Assembly: GCF_900078195.1 (NCBI RefSeq)
Contig: NZ_FJVE01000006.1
Location: 2,501 to 66,500 of the forward strand
Direction: 5' to 3'
DNA length: 64,000 nucleotides
Source: Clostridium sp. Marseille-P299
GTDB taxonomy: Bacteria; Bacillota; Clostridia; Lachnospirales; Lachnospiraceae
Numbering within the stretch: the stretch's first letter is position 1; each line of letters starts with the position of its first letter. The notes under the pieces were generated by a model. The model was not told the origin of the DNA and did not search any database. It saw only the letters and a list, made by a program, of their open reading frames with translations. The position numbers and the translations under genes are program-made. Of this stretch, positions 26,404-35,937 are shown piece by piece.

Positions 26404-28050
26404 TTATTCTTGAATTGAAGCCACAATTGCAGGTATTAATTGTTTCTTTCTCGAAACCACGCCTTGCAATGAAATTGAATGCTCCACTTCTTTTACATGA
26501 AATGCATTTTCAATTAGTTCTTTTGCATTATTACCGATATAAATCAACTCAGTAGATTCATTAATTATATTGGTCAACATAAAGAAAATCATATCAACGC
26601 CATGCTCATGCAAAGCTTTATCTAAGTGTGGTATAAGCCTTGTCTTAATATCAAGTAATTCCACTTCATTTAGGGAATTAATCTGACCAACACCAAAGGT
26701 AATATCTCCTACTGAAAAACGTTTAAAGTCTTGATAAAAGATTTCCTCAGCTGTCATTGTTTTTAAATTGCTACCAGCTTCAAACATCTCAGATGCATAT
26801 TTTTCAACTTCGATTCCAGCTATTTTAGCTAATTCTTCAGCTGCTGCTCTATCAATTTCAGTACAAGTAGGTGAACGATACATTAAGGTATCTGATAATA
26901 TTGCAGAACATAGTAAACCAGCAATTTTCTTATCTATTTCAACACCATTTTCTTTGTACATCATATAAATAATTGTAGAAGTACATCCTAGTGGCATATT
27001 TCTAAAGAATACTGGTTTCATCGTTTCTATTGTTCCTAAACGGTGATGGTCAATAATCTCTAATATTTCAGCGTCATCAATTCCATCAACTGCTTGTGCT
27101 TTTTCGTTGTGATCTACAAGGATTACTTGCTTGCGTTGCATATTAAGTAAGTTACGTCTAGAGATCATTCCTCGATAGTTTCCTTTATTATCAAGGATTG
27201 GGAAGTCACGGTTTCTTTGTTTTGCCATTACCACTTTAATTTCGTCTATAAACGCATCCGTACGGAAAGTAAGCAAATTATCACGAATCATAAAATGTTC
27301 AATTGGCATACTTTGATTAATAAGTCTTGCAACGGTATACGTATCATGCGGAGTACTAATGATTGTACACCCTTTATCCTCTGCCAATTTTTTTATTGTC
27401 ATTGAAACTTTTGCCCCTTCGCATACGATGATGCAACCCGCTTTCATTTCAATTGCGCAAAGCTGTGATTCATAGCGATTTCCCAAAATAACCAAGTCAT
27501 GTTCATTAATATAGTTTTCCATTAAATCAGGATTTGCTGCTGCAATTAACACTTTACCTTTATCAAAAATAGAATTTTCATCTCCAACTAGCATCTCACC
27601 ATCTAAGGTCTCTAAAATATTAGCATAAGATGTTTTAGCCTCAGATAAGATTTTACTATCATACACTTCCATATAAGAAGTTGTTATATCACCAATGGTT
27701 ATAATACCTTCCAATTTGTTGTCTTCTGTAATCGGTAATGTAACAACCTTTTGCTCACGCATTAATGTCCATGCTTTTTTCAAAGATATATGCCTGCTAA
27801 CACCTGCAGTTTCTCGGATTTCAATATCCTTTACCTGTGTACCAACATCTGCAATATATTCTGGCATCGCAACATTAAATCGTCCGAGTACAAATTGAGT
27901 CTCCGCATTAATTTGACCTGCTCTTCTAGCAACATACTCTTTTCCTGTAATTTTTGATTTAAGGTTCGCGTATGCTATTGCTGAGCATATGGAATCGGTA
28001 TCCGGATTTTTATGTCCAATTACATAGATTTTTTTAGAATGATTTGTCAT
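26404..28050 (-). CDS. ppaC: Manganese-dependent inorganic pyrophosphatase with CBS and DRTGG domains
   Basis: Family II pyrophosphatase that hydrolyses pyrophosphate to drive biosynthesis. The DHH domain opens with YVIGHKNPDTDSICSA (metal ligands) and has EIIDHHRLG in the second half. A regulatory insertion between about residues 70 and 305 contains two CBS motifs (VVTLPITEDNKLEGIITIGDI and RDFPILDNKGNYRGMISRRNL) flanking a DRTGG-like segment. The DHHA2 domain follows (about 420-548). The length of 548 fits the CBS-DRTGG class, where adenine nucleotides inhibit or activate activity. Single gene ending in a terminator. A short smpB-derived repeat lies upstream. Confidence 0.93.
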   Translation of the reverse strand: MTNHSKKIYVIGHKNPDTDSICSAIAYANLKSKITGKEYVARRAGQINAETQFVLGRFNVAMPEYIADVGTQVKDIEIRETAGVSRHISLKKAWTLMREQKVVTLPITEDNKLEGIITIGDITTSYMEVYDSKILSEAKTSYANILETLDGEMLVGDENSIFDKGKVLIAAANPDLMENYINEHDLVILGNRYESQLCAIEMKAGCIIVCEGAKVSMTIKKLAEDKGCTIISTPHDTYTVARLINQSMPIEHFMIRDNLLTFRTDAFIDEIKVVMAKQRNRDFPILDNKGNYRGMISRRNLLNMQRKQVILVDHNEKAQAVDGIDDAEILEIIDHHRLGTIETMKPVFFRNMPLGCTSTIIYMMYKENGVEIDKKIAGLLCSAILSDTLMYRSPTCTEIDRAAAEELAKIAGIEVEKYASEMFEAGSNLKTMTAEEIFYQDFKRFSVGDITFGVGQINSLNEVELLDIKTRLIPHLDKALHEHGVDMIFFMLTNIINESTELIYIGNNAKELIENAFHVKEVEHSISLQGVVSRKKQLIPAIVASIQE

Positions 28051-28180
28051 CCCTACCCCTTTCTCATATGAACCATGGATAATGTGTTTTATTTTTTAAC
28101 AGGTTTTATCTTAATTACTTAATAAAGTAGTATAAGTAACATCAATGAAATCACCTTATAAATTATTAATTTTATAAAAA

Positions 28181-28276
28181 GCAGAAAAAGTCAACTAACT
28201 ATAATAATTTTGGATTCTTTTTCGGGCAGAAAAAGTCAAACAACTATAGATTTTTGATTTTGAACTCTTTTTCTGC
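28181..28276. repeat. Two-copy reiteration of the smpB 3' end
   Basis: Plus-strand copies at 28181-28223 and 28226-28274, each beginning GCAGAAAAAGTCAA and ending CTTTTTC. One copy spans the smpB stop (28244). On the minus strand the second copy lies downstream, in the smpB frame, and ends in another TAG after 14 codons. GCAGAAAAAG and CTTTTTCTGC also form inverted repeats. Confidence 0.75.
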
Positions 28277-28705
28277 TTCCCTCCTCTGATCTTTCTTTGC
28301 TATATCTTGGCGTTTATCATATAGTTTCTTACCACGAGCTAATCCAATTTCCATTTTAACTAGACTACCTTTTAAGTAAACTGTTAATGGAACTAGCGTA
28401 TAGCCCTTTTGTTGTAATTGGCCTACGATCTTATTAATCTGATAACGATGAAGTAAAAGTTTTTTTACTCTAAGAGGATCTTTATTAAATATATTTCCCT
28501 TTTCATATGGGCTAATATGCATGTTATAAATATATACCTCTCCATTTTCCACACGCACAAAAGCTTCTTTTACACTACATTTTCCCATACGAAGAGACTT
28601 TACTTCTGTACCATGAAGCACTAATCCTGCTTCATACGTATCTTCTATGAAATAGTCGAATCTGGCTTTCTTATTATTCGCAATTAATTTAATATTTTCA
28701 GCCAT
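28244..28705 (-). CDS. smpB: SsrA-binding protein SmpB
   Basis: Binds tmRNA and delivers it to stalled ribosomes. The 153-residue protein begins [18 protein letters not shown] and contains [19 protein letters not shown] and ISPYEKGN, both typical. It ends with the basic tail [17 protein letters not shown] that enters the mRNA channel. The frame is open from 28750, but ATG 28705 is used because GAGGGG lies upstream and it gives the standard start. It follows rnr on the same strand by 200 bases. RNase R and SmpB cooperate in trans-translation, so the pairing is functional. The ssrA gene itself is 22 kb away. Unusually, the DNA spanning its stop codon is duplicated. Confidence 0.97.
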   Translation of the reverse strand: MAENIKLIANNKKARFDYFIEDTYEAGLVLHGTEVKSLRMGKCSVKEAFVRVENGEVYIYNMHISPYEKGNIFNKDPLRVKKLLLHRYQINKIVGQLQQKGYTLVPLTVYLKGSLVKMEIGLARGKKLYDKRQDIAKKDQRREAEKEFKIKNL

Positions 28706-28905
28706 TGTCCTATCCCCCTCACTTATATTTTTTATAGCTATTTCAAACAAGAATTGTCACTTGCTTAAAATGAAACTATTTAAAGAAATACTATACTTTT
28801 TTATTAATAACTACTTTTATAACGTATTTATTTTATAGCATCTTTATTTTATAACTACATGAACTTATAAATTCATAATCTAACAATACATGATTTTATA
28901 AATCA

Positions 28906-31080
28906 TTATCTTTGGTAGACTTTAAGTCCATCCTCTTCTTCTTCATCTTCCATCACAGGTACAAAATCAATCGTTCTTAATAACTTACTTGTATCCACTA
29001 CTCGAACTTTTATTTTCTGACCAAGTTTGTAGGTATGTTTCGTGTGTTCACCGATTAACATATAATGACTTTCATCATAAATGTAATAGTCGTCCTGTAA
29101 ATCTGACATACGCACCATTCCCTCGACTGTATTAGGTAATTCTACGTACATTCCCCAAGAAGTGACACCAGAAATAACGCCTTCAAAGGTTTCACCTATG
29201 AATTTACTCATATATTGTACCTTTTTAAGTTTTTCAACTTCACGTTCTGCTTCATCAGCACGACGTTCTGTAAGACTAGATTGTCTTGCTATCTCTGACA
29301 AGATTCTATCATAATGCTCGATTCGCTTTTCTCTTAGCCCACCTCTTAGATTTTCTTTAATAATTCGGTGAATTTGTAAATCAGGATATCTACGTATTGG
29401 TGATGTAAAATGACAATAATATTTAGTTGCTAATCCAAAGTGTCCATCACATGAAGTTGTATATTTAGCCTGTTTCATGGAGCGCAATGTCAGTCTACTA
29501 ATTAAGGCTTCCTCTGGTGTACCATCAATACGAACTAAAAGCTTTTGTAATTCTTTAGGATGGATTTCATCCTGTCCAACACGCATTGTGTAACCAAAAT
29601 TATTAATGAAAATACTTAATTTTTCTATTTTTTCCAAATCAGGATTTTCATGAGTTCGATATACAAACGGAAGCTCTTGCCAGAAGAAGTCTTCTGCAAC
29701 TGTTTCATTCGCTATTAACATAAAGTCTTCAATAATTTTGGTTGCCTTATTTCTCTCGTATGGCAAAATATCAGTAGGACGACCATCTTTTCCAATAATA
29801 ATTTTACTTTCTGGAAAATCAAAGTCAATGGAGCCTCGTTTTCTTCTTTTTTCACGAAGAATATTTGCGAGTACCAACATTTCTTCAAACATAGGTACAA
29901 GCTCTTCATACTCTTTCATTTCAGCTTCATCGTGATCTTCAACAATCTTCTTAACGCTTGTGTAAGTCATTCTACGGTCAACGTTAATTACAGTTTCTGC
30001 AATACGATGGCCAATGACATTTCCTTTTTCATCAATATCCATAATACAACTAAGTGCTAAACGATCGCAACCTTGATTTAAGGAACAAATTCCGTTGCTT
30101 AATTTATGTGGAAGCATCGGTATTACACGATCCACTAAGTATACACTTGTTCCTCTTTTAATTGCCTCTTTATCAAGGGGTGAACCTTCTGTAACGTAAT
30201 TACTTACATCAGCAATATGAACACCAAGTTTATAAATGTTTCCTTCCTTTGAAAGTGTAATTGCATCATCCAAATCTTTTGCATCCTCACCATCAATGGT
30301 CACAGTTTGTAAACCACGTAGATCAAGTCTTCCAGCCATATCTATGCTATCAACTTCATCCTTAATATTCTCAACTTGATGCATCACTTCTTCTGGAAAT
30401 TCAGTTGGTATTCCATTTCCTAGTATTACAGAAGCCACATCTACCCCAGGGTCATTGATATGTCCTAGAATCTGAGTAACTCTTCCTTCTGGATTTTTAG
30501 ATTCATTCCCATAGTCTGTAATTTTAACTAAAACTTTATGACCATTTACTGCACCTTTAGTATATTCCTTTGGTATAAATATATCACTTCCAAATTTCTG
30601 ATTGTCTGGCACAACAAATCCAAAACTTTTACCTTTTTGAAAAGTACCAACTAATTCATTCACGTTCCGTTCTAAAATTGCAACAATAGTACCTTCTCTA
30701 CGTTTCCCCGTTTGATCTTCAGAAATACAAACCTGCACACGATCCTTATTTAAAGCTCCTTTTGTCTCTCTTTCTGGAATGAAAATATCTTCTCCACCTT
30801 CATCTCCATCTAAGGTAACAAAACCAAATCCTCTACTTGTTCCAGAAAAGATACCCGTTTTAATATTTGAATTTTGTTCTTTATATTTACCATTTACATC
30901 AATCGAAATTCTTCCATCAGCAAGTAATGCATCTAGTACTATTTTTAAGTCATTTCTTTCTTCTTTTGGTACTTGAAGCAATCCTGCTAATTCTTTAAAT
31001 TTCATTGGATGGTATGATTTATTCGTAATCACTTCATAAAGAAGTTCTTTTTTACTTTGCAATGATTCTTTATCCATCAT
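28906..31080 (-). CDS. rnr: Ribonuclease R
   Basis: 3'-to-5' exoribonuclease that degrades structured RNA, including mRNA released by trans-translation. Domains: N-terminal winged-helix (about 1-65), two cold-shock domains (about 72-230) with IKTGIFSGTSRGFGFVTLDG, the RNB catalytic domain (about 250-590) with TIDGEDAKDLDDAITLS and the Asp cluster, and a C-terminal S1 domain (about 625-710). It lacks the long Lys-rich tail of enterobacterial RNase R, as many Firmicutes do. Tandem ATG codons at 31080 and 31077 are both possible. It lies between secG and smpB, the usual Firmicutes order secG-rnr-smpB. Confidence 0.96.
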   Translation of the reverse strand: MMDKESLQSKKELLYEVITNKSYHPMKFKELAGLLQVPKEERNDLKIVLDALLADGRISIDVNGKYKEQNSNIKTGIFSGTSRGFGFVTLDGDEGGEDIFIPERETKGALNKDRVQVCISEDQTGKRREGTIVAILERNVNELVGTFQKGKSFGFVVPDNQKFGSDIFIPKEYTKGAVNGHKVLVKITDYGNESKNPEGRVTQILGHINDPGVDVASVILGNGIPTEFPEEVMHQVENIKDEVDSIDMAGRLDLRGLQTVTIDGEDAKDLDDAITLSKEGNIYKLGVHIADVSNYVTEGSPLDKEAIKRGTSVYLVDRVIPMLPHKLSNGICSLNQGCDRLALSCIMDIDEKGNVIGHRIAETVINVDRRMTYTSVKKIVEDHDEAEMKEYEELVPMFEEMLVLANILREKRRKRGSIDFDFPESKIIIGKDGRPTDILPYERNKATKIIEDFMLIANETVAEDFFWQELPFVYRTHENPDLEKIEKLSIFINNFGYTMRVGQDEIHPKELQKLLVRIDGTPEEALISRLTLRSMKQAKYTTSCDGHFGLATKYYCHFTSPIRRYPDLQIHRIIKENLRGGLREKRIEHYDRILSEIARQSSLTERRADEAEREVEKLKKVQYMSKFIGETFEGVISGVTSWGMYVELPNTVEGMVRMSDLQDDYYIYDESHYMLIGEHTKHTYKLGQKIKVRVVDTSKLLRTIDFVPVMEDEEEEDGLKVYQR

Positions 31081-31316
31081 TTTACCCCATCTTTCTACGT
31101 TCCAGCACTCATATATTGTAATTTATATTTTAAACACACTTATATGTAGTATTCCATTTTATTATACATTTACACGAAAAAAGTGCAAGTATGTGATTGT
31201 ATTCTTCAATTAAAATACTTATTCTATGTAATAACAATTCTTGTAAATGTCGCATTCCGACTTTTTATTTTTAACTTTTTAGGACAAATATTGTTGCTTT
31301 TGTTTCCTAGGTATTT

Positions 31317-31350
31317 AAAAAGACTGTCGCAACGAGTCTGCGACAGTCTT
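31317..31350 (-). terminator. Terminator after secG
   Basis: Minus strand: AAGACTGTCGCA, 7-base loop, TGCGACAGTCTT, then TTTA. A perfect 12-bp stem with a short T tail, so termination may be partial. Confidence 0.75.
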
Positions 31351-31386
31351 AGATTCATAAGCTATAATGCATTAAAATGCTTAATT

Positions 31387-31632
31387 TTATAGTCCCCAGT
31401 GTAAATTTAATACTACTGAAAGAACGATAAATAAAGCAGCAAGAATTTTGGTAACCTTCACCAATGCACCTTCCATTGAACGTCCCTTATTTTTTCCCCA
31501 ATAAGTATCTGCAACGCCGTTGATCGCTCCAGATAGTCCAGCAGATTTACCTTCTTGCATTAATACAACAACAACTAATCCTATACAAATAAGAACGTAA
31601 ACAACTGTTACAAGAACTCTTAATATTTCCAT
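31387..31632 (-). CDS. secG: Protein translocase subunit SecG
   Basis: Small accessory subunit of the SecYEG translocon. An 81-residue protein with two membrane segments (about 4-24 and 60-78). The conserved loop LMQEGKSAGLSGAINGVADTYWGKNK is typical of SecG. It lies between gpmI and rnr; the glycolytic-secG-rnr-smpB order is widespread in Firmicutes. A GGAGG-type site precedes the ATG. Confidence 0.95.
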   Translation of the reverse strand: MEILRVLVTVVYVLICIGLVVVVLMQEGKSAGLSGAINGVADTYWGKNKGRSMEGALVKVTKILAALFIVLSVVLNLHWGL

Positions 31633-31703
31633 TACTTACACCTCCTAAAAGTCACATTGTATATTTTACCACATCATGTCCTAAAACACAAGTGAAATAA
31701 AAG

Positions 31704-33248
31704 TTACTTCTTTATTAACAATGACTTACCTGTCATTTCTTTTGGCTGTTCCATTCCCATCATTTCAATCATGGTTGGAATAATATCAGCTAAGCATCCA
31801 CCTTCTCTTAAGGTATAAGAATCATCATAATTTACTAAAATAAATGGAACTGGATTTGTTGTATGAGCTGTAAATGGTGAACCATTTTCATAATCTACAA
31901 GTTGTTCTGCATTACCATGGTCAGCACAAATAAACATTTGTCCGTCAACCTTTAATAATGCTTCATATGCTTTACCTACACAAGCATCTACTGTTTCAAT
32001 TGCTTTAACAGCAGCATCTTCAATACCAGTATGACCAACCATATCTGGATTTGCAAAGTTTACAATAATAACATCATATTTGTCTGAAGTTATTGCTTCA
32101 ACTAATTTATCCGCTACGCTAAATGCGCTCATCTCTGGTTGTAAGTCATAAGTTGCAACTTTTGGAGAATTTACTAGAATACGATCTTCTCCTTTATTTG
32201 GCTCTTCTACACCACCATTAAAGAAAAATGTAACATGTGCGTATTTTTCAGTCTCTGCAATTCTAGCTTGAGTCTTTCCATTTGCTGCTAAGAATTCACC
32301 AAATGTATTTGTTATAGCTACTTTTTCAAATGCTACTATTTTATTTGGAATTGTAACATCATATTCTGAGAAGCATACAAATTTAAGTGGTAATCTGCCA
32401 TTCTTTCTTTCAAATCCGTCAAACTCATCCGCACAAAATGCTCTGGTCATTTCTCTTGCACGGTCTGGACGGAAGTTAAAGAAAATAACAGAATCATTTT
32501 CGCGAATCGGTGCAATTGCTGTTCCGTTTTCTACCACTACTGTTGGAAGAACAAACTCATCATTTACGTTTTCTTCATAAGACTTAGCCACTGCTTCTAC
32601 TGCAGATTCCGCTTTCACACCTTCTCCTAAAGTAAGTGCATTGTAGGCTTTTTCTACACGGTCCCAACGATTATCACGGTCCATTGCATAATAACGTCCT
32701 GCAACAGATGCAATTTTACCTACTCCAAGTTCCTTCATTTTAGCTTCTAAAGCTTCTAAGAATCCTTTACCAGAAGTTGGTGAAGTATCTCTTCCGTCTA
32801 AGAAAGCATGAACGAATACGTTCTTTAAGTCATGTCTTTTTGCAAGTTCTAATAATCCGTAAAGATGTGTGATATGGCTATGTACACCACCATCAGATAA
32901 TAAACCAAATAAGTGAAGTGCAGAATTATTCTTTTTGCAATTTTCTACTGCTTCTAGCAATCCTTTATTCTCAAAGAAATCGCCATCCTGAATTTCTTTT
33001 GTTATTCTTGTTAATTCCTGATATACAATTCTACCAGCTCCCATGTTTAAATGGCCAACTTCTGAATTTCCCATCTGTCCTTCTGGAAGACCAACTGCCA
33101 TTCCTGAAGCATAACCTTTCACAAATGGATAGTCCTTCATTAATTTATCAATCACTGGTGTTTTTGCATGTGATATTGCATTTCCTTCAGATTTATCATT
33201 TAATCCATATCCATCAAGAATCATTAATACCGTTGGTTTTTTACTCAT
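31704..33248 (-). CDS. gpmI: Phosphoglycerate mutase, cofactor-independent
   Basis: Interconverts 3- and 2-phosphoglycerate in glycolysis using two Mn ions. The N-terminus has VLMILDGYGLND (metal Asp) and the phosphoserine nucleophile is in GQMGNSEVGHLNMG (Ser about 62). Later motifs are LDGRDTSPTSG, RYYAMDRDNRWDR, FFNFRPDRAREM, VNFANPDMVGHTG and CADHGNAEQ. The length of 514 is normal. The neighbours tpiA, pgk and gap are the other lower-glycolysis genes; enolase is not next to it. It has its own strong RBS (AAAGGAG). Confidence 0.97.
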   Translation of the reverse strand: MSKKPTVLMILDGYGLNDKSEGNAISHAKTPVIDKLMKDYPFVKGYASGMAVGLPEGQMGNSEVGHLNMGAGRIVYQELTRITKEIQDGDFFENKGLLEAVENCKKNNSALHLFGLLSDGGVHSHITHLYGLLELAKRHDLKNVFVHAFLDGRDTSPTSGKGFLEALEAKMKELGVGKIASVAGRYYAMDRDNRWDRVEKAYNALTLGEGVKAESAVEAVAKSYEENVNDEFVLPTVVVENGTAIAPIRENDSVIFFNFRPDRAREMTRAFCADEFDGFERKNGRLPLKFVCFSEYDVTIPNKIVAFEKVAITNTFGEFLAANGKTQARIAETEKYAHVTFFFNGGVEEPNKGEDRILVNSPKVATYDLQPEMSAFSVADKLVEAITSDKYDVIIVNFANPDMVGHTGIEDAAVKAIETVDACVGKAYEALLKVDGQMFICADHGNAEQLVDYENGSPFTAHTTNPVPFILVNYDDSYTLREGGCLADIIPTMIEMMGMEQPKEMTGKSLLIKK

Positions 33249-33434
33249 ATGATCTTTCTCCTTTATGTCAGCTTTAATTTATAAACTTATAATTTATATA
33301 ACAATTGTTAAATTATAAGGAAATCTCAAATTTAAAATCCATTTCTGTTAATATCATATACGTGAAAAATTTATTCGTCAAGAAATTTTATTTTTCAAGA
33401 TGCTACGAGTTTTTTCCATTTTTATTTCTCACGC

Positions 33435-33471
33435 AAAAATCTTGGATGAAGTTATTCACCTCATCCAAGAT
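33435..33471 (-). terminator. Terminator between tpiA and gpmI
   Basis: Minus strand: ATCTTGGATGA, 11-base loop, TCATCCAAGAT, then TTTT. A perfect 11-bp stem shows that gpmI is at least partly expressed from its own promoter. Confidence 0.85.
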
Positions 33472-33505
33472 AATAACTAATACCTATTTATATTAATTAT
33501 TTTAT

Positions 33506-34255
33506 TTATTTGTTATAATTAACAATCTTTCCAAAATCTAGTTTTAAGCTTGCTCCACCAACTAAACCACCATCAATATCTGGTTGTGTAAATAGCTCAG
33601 GTGCACTGTCAGCGGATACACTTCCACCATATTGAATGCGAATTTCATTAGCAGTAGCCTCATCATAGATTTCAGCAATACAAGCTCTAATAGCAGCACA
33701 AACTTCTTGTGCTTGCTCTGTGGTTGCAACTTTGCCTGTACCAATAGCCCAGATTGGTTCATACGCAATTACAGCTCTTTTTGCCTGCTCAGCTGTAACA
33801 TTAACAAACGCAATTTTAATTTGCGTACGTATAAAATCGATTGTGATTCCTTGCTCTCGTTGTGTTAAAGTTTCACCACAGCAAATTATAGGGGTGATAC
33901 CATGTTCAAAAGCTTTTAACACCTTCTTATTTACAGTTTCATCTGATTCAGCAAAATATTCACGTCTCTCTGAATGGCCGATAATTACATATTTTACACC
34001 GATGTCTGTTAGCATGTTTGGAGCAATTTCCCCCGTATATGCTCCACTTTCTTCATAATACATATTTTCTGCTCCGATAGAAATATTACTGCCCTTAGCC
34101 GCTTCTATCGCAGTTGTTAATGAAATAGCTGGTACACAAAAAACAACATCTACCTCTTCATTGTTTACAAGAGGTTTCAATTCTTCAATTAATTTTACAG
34201 TTTCACTAGGAGTTTTATTCATCTTCCAGTTTCCTGCAATTATTTTCTTACGCAT
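33506..34255 (-). CDS. tpiA: Triosephosphate isomerase
   Basis: Interconverts dihydroxyacetone phosphate and glyceraldehyde 3-phosphate. TIM barrel of 249 residues with [11 protein letters not shown] (Lys 12), [12 protein letters not shown] (catalytic His), [16 protein letters not shown] (catalytic Glu) and the phosphate-binding [11 protein letters not shown] and GLVGGASL. It lies downstream of pgk across a 300-base repeat-filled spacer. A GAGGAG site precedes the ATG. Confidence 0.98.
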   Translation of the reverse strand: MRKKIIAGNWKMNKTPSETVKLIEELKPLVNNEEVDVVFCVPAISLTTAIEAAKGSNISIGAENMYYEESGAYTGEIAPNMLTDIGVKYVIIGHSERREYFAESDETVNKKVLKAFEHGITPIICCGETLTQREQGITIDFIRTQIKIAFVNVTAEQAKRAVIAYEPIWAIGTGKVATTEQAQEVCAAIRACIAEIYDEATANEIRIQYGGSVSADSAPELFTQPDIDGGLVGGASLKLDFGKIVNYNK

Positions 34256-34335
34256 AACTTATTCTCCTCACGTTGTTACGAAAGCAAAAATGAATGCTTT
34301 AGAATGATTTTGGTCTTGCTTGCTAATTTCTTTTT

Positions 34336-34583
34336 ATCATTTGCTATGTGCACCAAGCGTTGTTAACAACGCTTGGGTTGCACTCTAGGCTTTTCCTATT
34401 TGTCGTTGGCTGCGGCAACAAGCGTTGTACCAACGCTGGTGTTGCCTGTTAGACTTTCCCTATTTATCGTTGGCTGCGGCAACGAGGCGTTGCCTGTTAG
34501 GTTTTTCCTACTTATCGTTAGCTGCGGCAACGAGGCGTTGCCTGTTAGACTTTCCCTATTTATCGTTAGCTGCTGCAACGCCT
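34336..34583. repeat. Tandem reiteration of the pgk 3' end (48-bp units)
   Basis: The last pgk codons (VAAANDK-stop) recur downstream in the same frame. Units begin at 34544 (inside pgk), 34496 and 34448, period exactly 48 bases; a 64-base unit follows at 34384-34447 and a degenerate one at about 34336-34383. On the minus strand, each clear unit ends with AACGATAA(A/G) or AACGACAAA followed by TAG. Each extra 48-base unit also contains GGCAACG-CCT-CGTTGCC, a 7-bp hairpin. Confidence 0.9.
34353..34376. repeat. 24-base perfect palindrome in the pgk-tpiA spacer
   Basis: CCAAGCGTTGTT followed by AACAACGCTTGG. The stem is extended by GTGCA/TGCAC after a two-base bulge (34348-34382). The sister unit carries AGCGTTG-TAC-CAACGCT (34411-34427). 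They form strong hairpins in the pgk-tpiA mRNA but have no T run, so they look like mRNA-stabilising or processing structures rather than terminators. Confidence 0.85.
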
Positions 34584-35749
34584 GGTAATTCTTTTCCTTC
34601 TAAGAATTCTAAGGAAGCTCCACCACCAGTAGAAATGTGAGTCATCTTATCACCGAAACCTAATTGGTTAACAGCTGCTGCGGAATCACCACCACCGATG
34701 ATTGTTGTTGCATCAATGCTTGCTAATGCTTCTGCTACAGCAATTGTACCTTTTGCAAAGTTAGATAATTCGAATACACCCATTGGTCCGTTCCATACTA
34801 CTGTCTTAGCACTCTTAATAGCATCTGCATAAAGTTCTCTAGTCTTTTCACCGATATCAAGACCTTCTTCATCTGCAGCGATTTCTCCACGGCCTACTGT
34901 TCTAAATGGAACATCGTTAGAGAATTCTTTTGCTACAACTGTATCAACAGGAATTAATAATTTAACTCCGTTCTTTTCAGCTTTTTCCATCATTTCTTTT
35001 GCATAATCAAGGTAATCAGCTTCTAATAAAGAATTACCAACTTCTTCACCCATAGCTTTCATGAATGTATATGCCATACCACCACCAATGATAAGTGTAT
35101 CTACTTTATCAAGAAGGTTGTTAATAACAGAAATCTTAGAAGAAACTTTAGATCCACCAAGAATTGCTACGAATGGTCTCACTGGATTGTTAACTGCATT
35201 TCCCAAGAAATCAATTTCTTTTTGCATTAAATAACCAACAACTGCTGTATCAACATATTTAGTTACACCAACATTGGAGCAGTGAGCTCTGTGAGCTGTA
35301 CCGAATGCATCATTTACAAATACATCGCATAAAGATGCTAATTCTTTGCTGAATTCTTCACCATTCTTAGTTTCTTCTGCTCTATAACGAGTATTTTCTA
35401 AAAGAACTACTTCGCCTTCTTTCATTTCAGCTACTGCTGCTTTTGCATTTTCGCCAACAACTGTTGCATCTGCTGCAAATTTTACTGTCTGTCCTAATAA
35501 TTTAGATAAAGCTTCTGCAACTGGTGCTAAAGATAATTCTGGCTTTGGTTCTCCCTTTGGTTTACCAAGGTGAGAGCAAAGAATAACTTTTCCACCATCA
35601 CTGATTAATTTATTAATTGTAGGAATTGCTGCTACTAAACGTGTATCATCTGTAATTTTTCCATCTTGTAATGGCACATTGAAATCACAACGTACTAAAA
35701 CTCTTTTACCTTTTACATTTATATCATCAACTGTTTTCTTATTTAACAT
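34556..35749 (-). CDS. pgk: Phosphoglycerate kinase
   Basis: Transfers phosphate from 1,3-bisphosphoglycerate to ADP. The 397-residue protein starts [20 protein letters not shown] and has the substrate-binding [21 protein letters not shown], the nucleotide-binding [11 protein letters not shown] and the C-terminal [13 protein letters not shown] and [16 protein letters not shown]. The frame opens 18 bases earlier, but ATG 35749 follows AAGGAG by 7 bases and is used. A terminator separates it from gap. The 3' end is remarkable: DNA encoding its last residues and stop codon is repeated downstream. Confidence 0.98.
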   Translation of the reverse strand: MLNKKTVDDINVKGKRVLVRCDFNVPLQDGKITDDTRLVAAIPTINKLISDGGKVILCSHLGKPKGEPKPELSLAPVAEALSKLLGQTVKFAADATVVGENAKAAVAEMKEGEVVLLENTRYRAEETKNGEEFSKELASLCDVFVNDAFGTAHRAHCSNVGVTKYVDTAVVGYLMQKEIDFLGNAVNNPVRPFVAILGGSKVSSKISVINNLLDKVDTLIIGGGMAYTFMKAMGEEVGNSLLEADYLDYAKEMMEKAEKNGVKLLIPVDTVVAKEFSNDVPFRTVGRGEIAADEEGLDIGEKTRELYADAIKSAKTVVWNGPMGVFELSNFAKGTIAVAEALASIDATTIIGGGDSAAAVNQLGFGDKMTHISTGGGASLEFLEGKELPGVAAANDK

Positions 35750-35837
35750 ATAAAAACTCCTTGTCATTTTTATTTACTTTTATTATTGCGTTTTATTTCT
35801 TAGGCCAAAGCATTCTATGCTTTTATACCCTATAAAA

Positions 35838-35872
35838 TAAAAAACGGGCCCGGCCCCATAAGACCGGACCCA
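35838..35872 (-). terminator. Terminator between gap and pgk
   Basis: Minus strand: GGGTCCGGTC, loop, GGCCGGGCCC, then GTTTTTTA. GC-rich stem with one or two mismatches. gap is therefore mainly its own transcript. Confidence 0.85.
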
Positions 35873-35937
35873 TTGATGGATCTACTATTATTCTATCAAG
35901 AATTATACTAAATCAACTTACCAGAGTTATTTCTAAA

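Noticed and set aside
34396..34578. 60-residue repeat-containing frame ([12 protein letters not shown] type) on the minus strand
   Set aside because: It is the pgk 3' repeat read in another frame; no ribosome site. The 48-bp period keeps any frame open.
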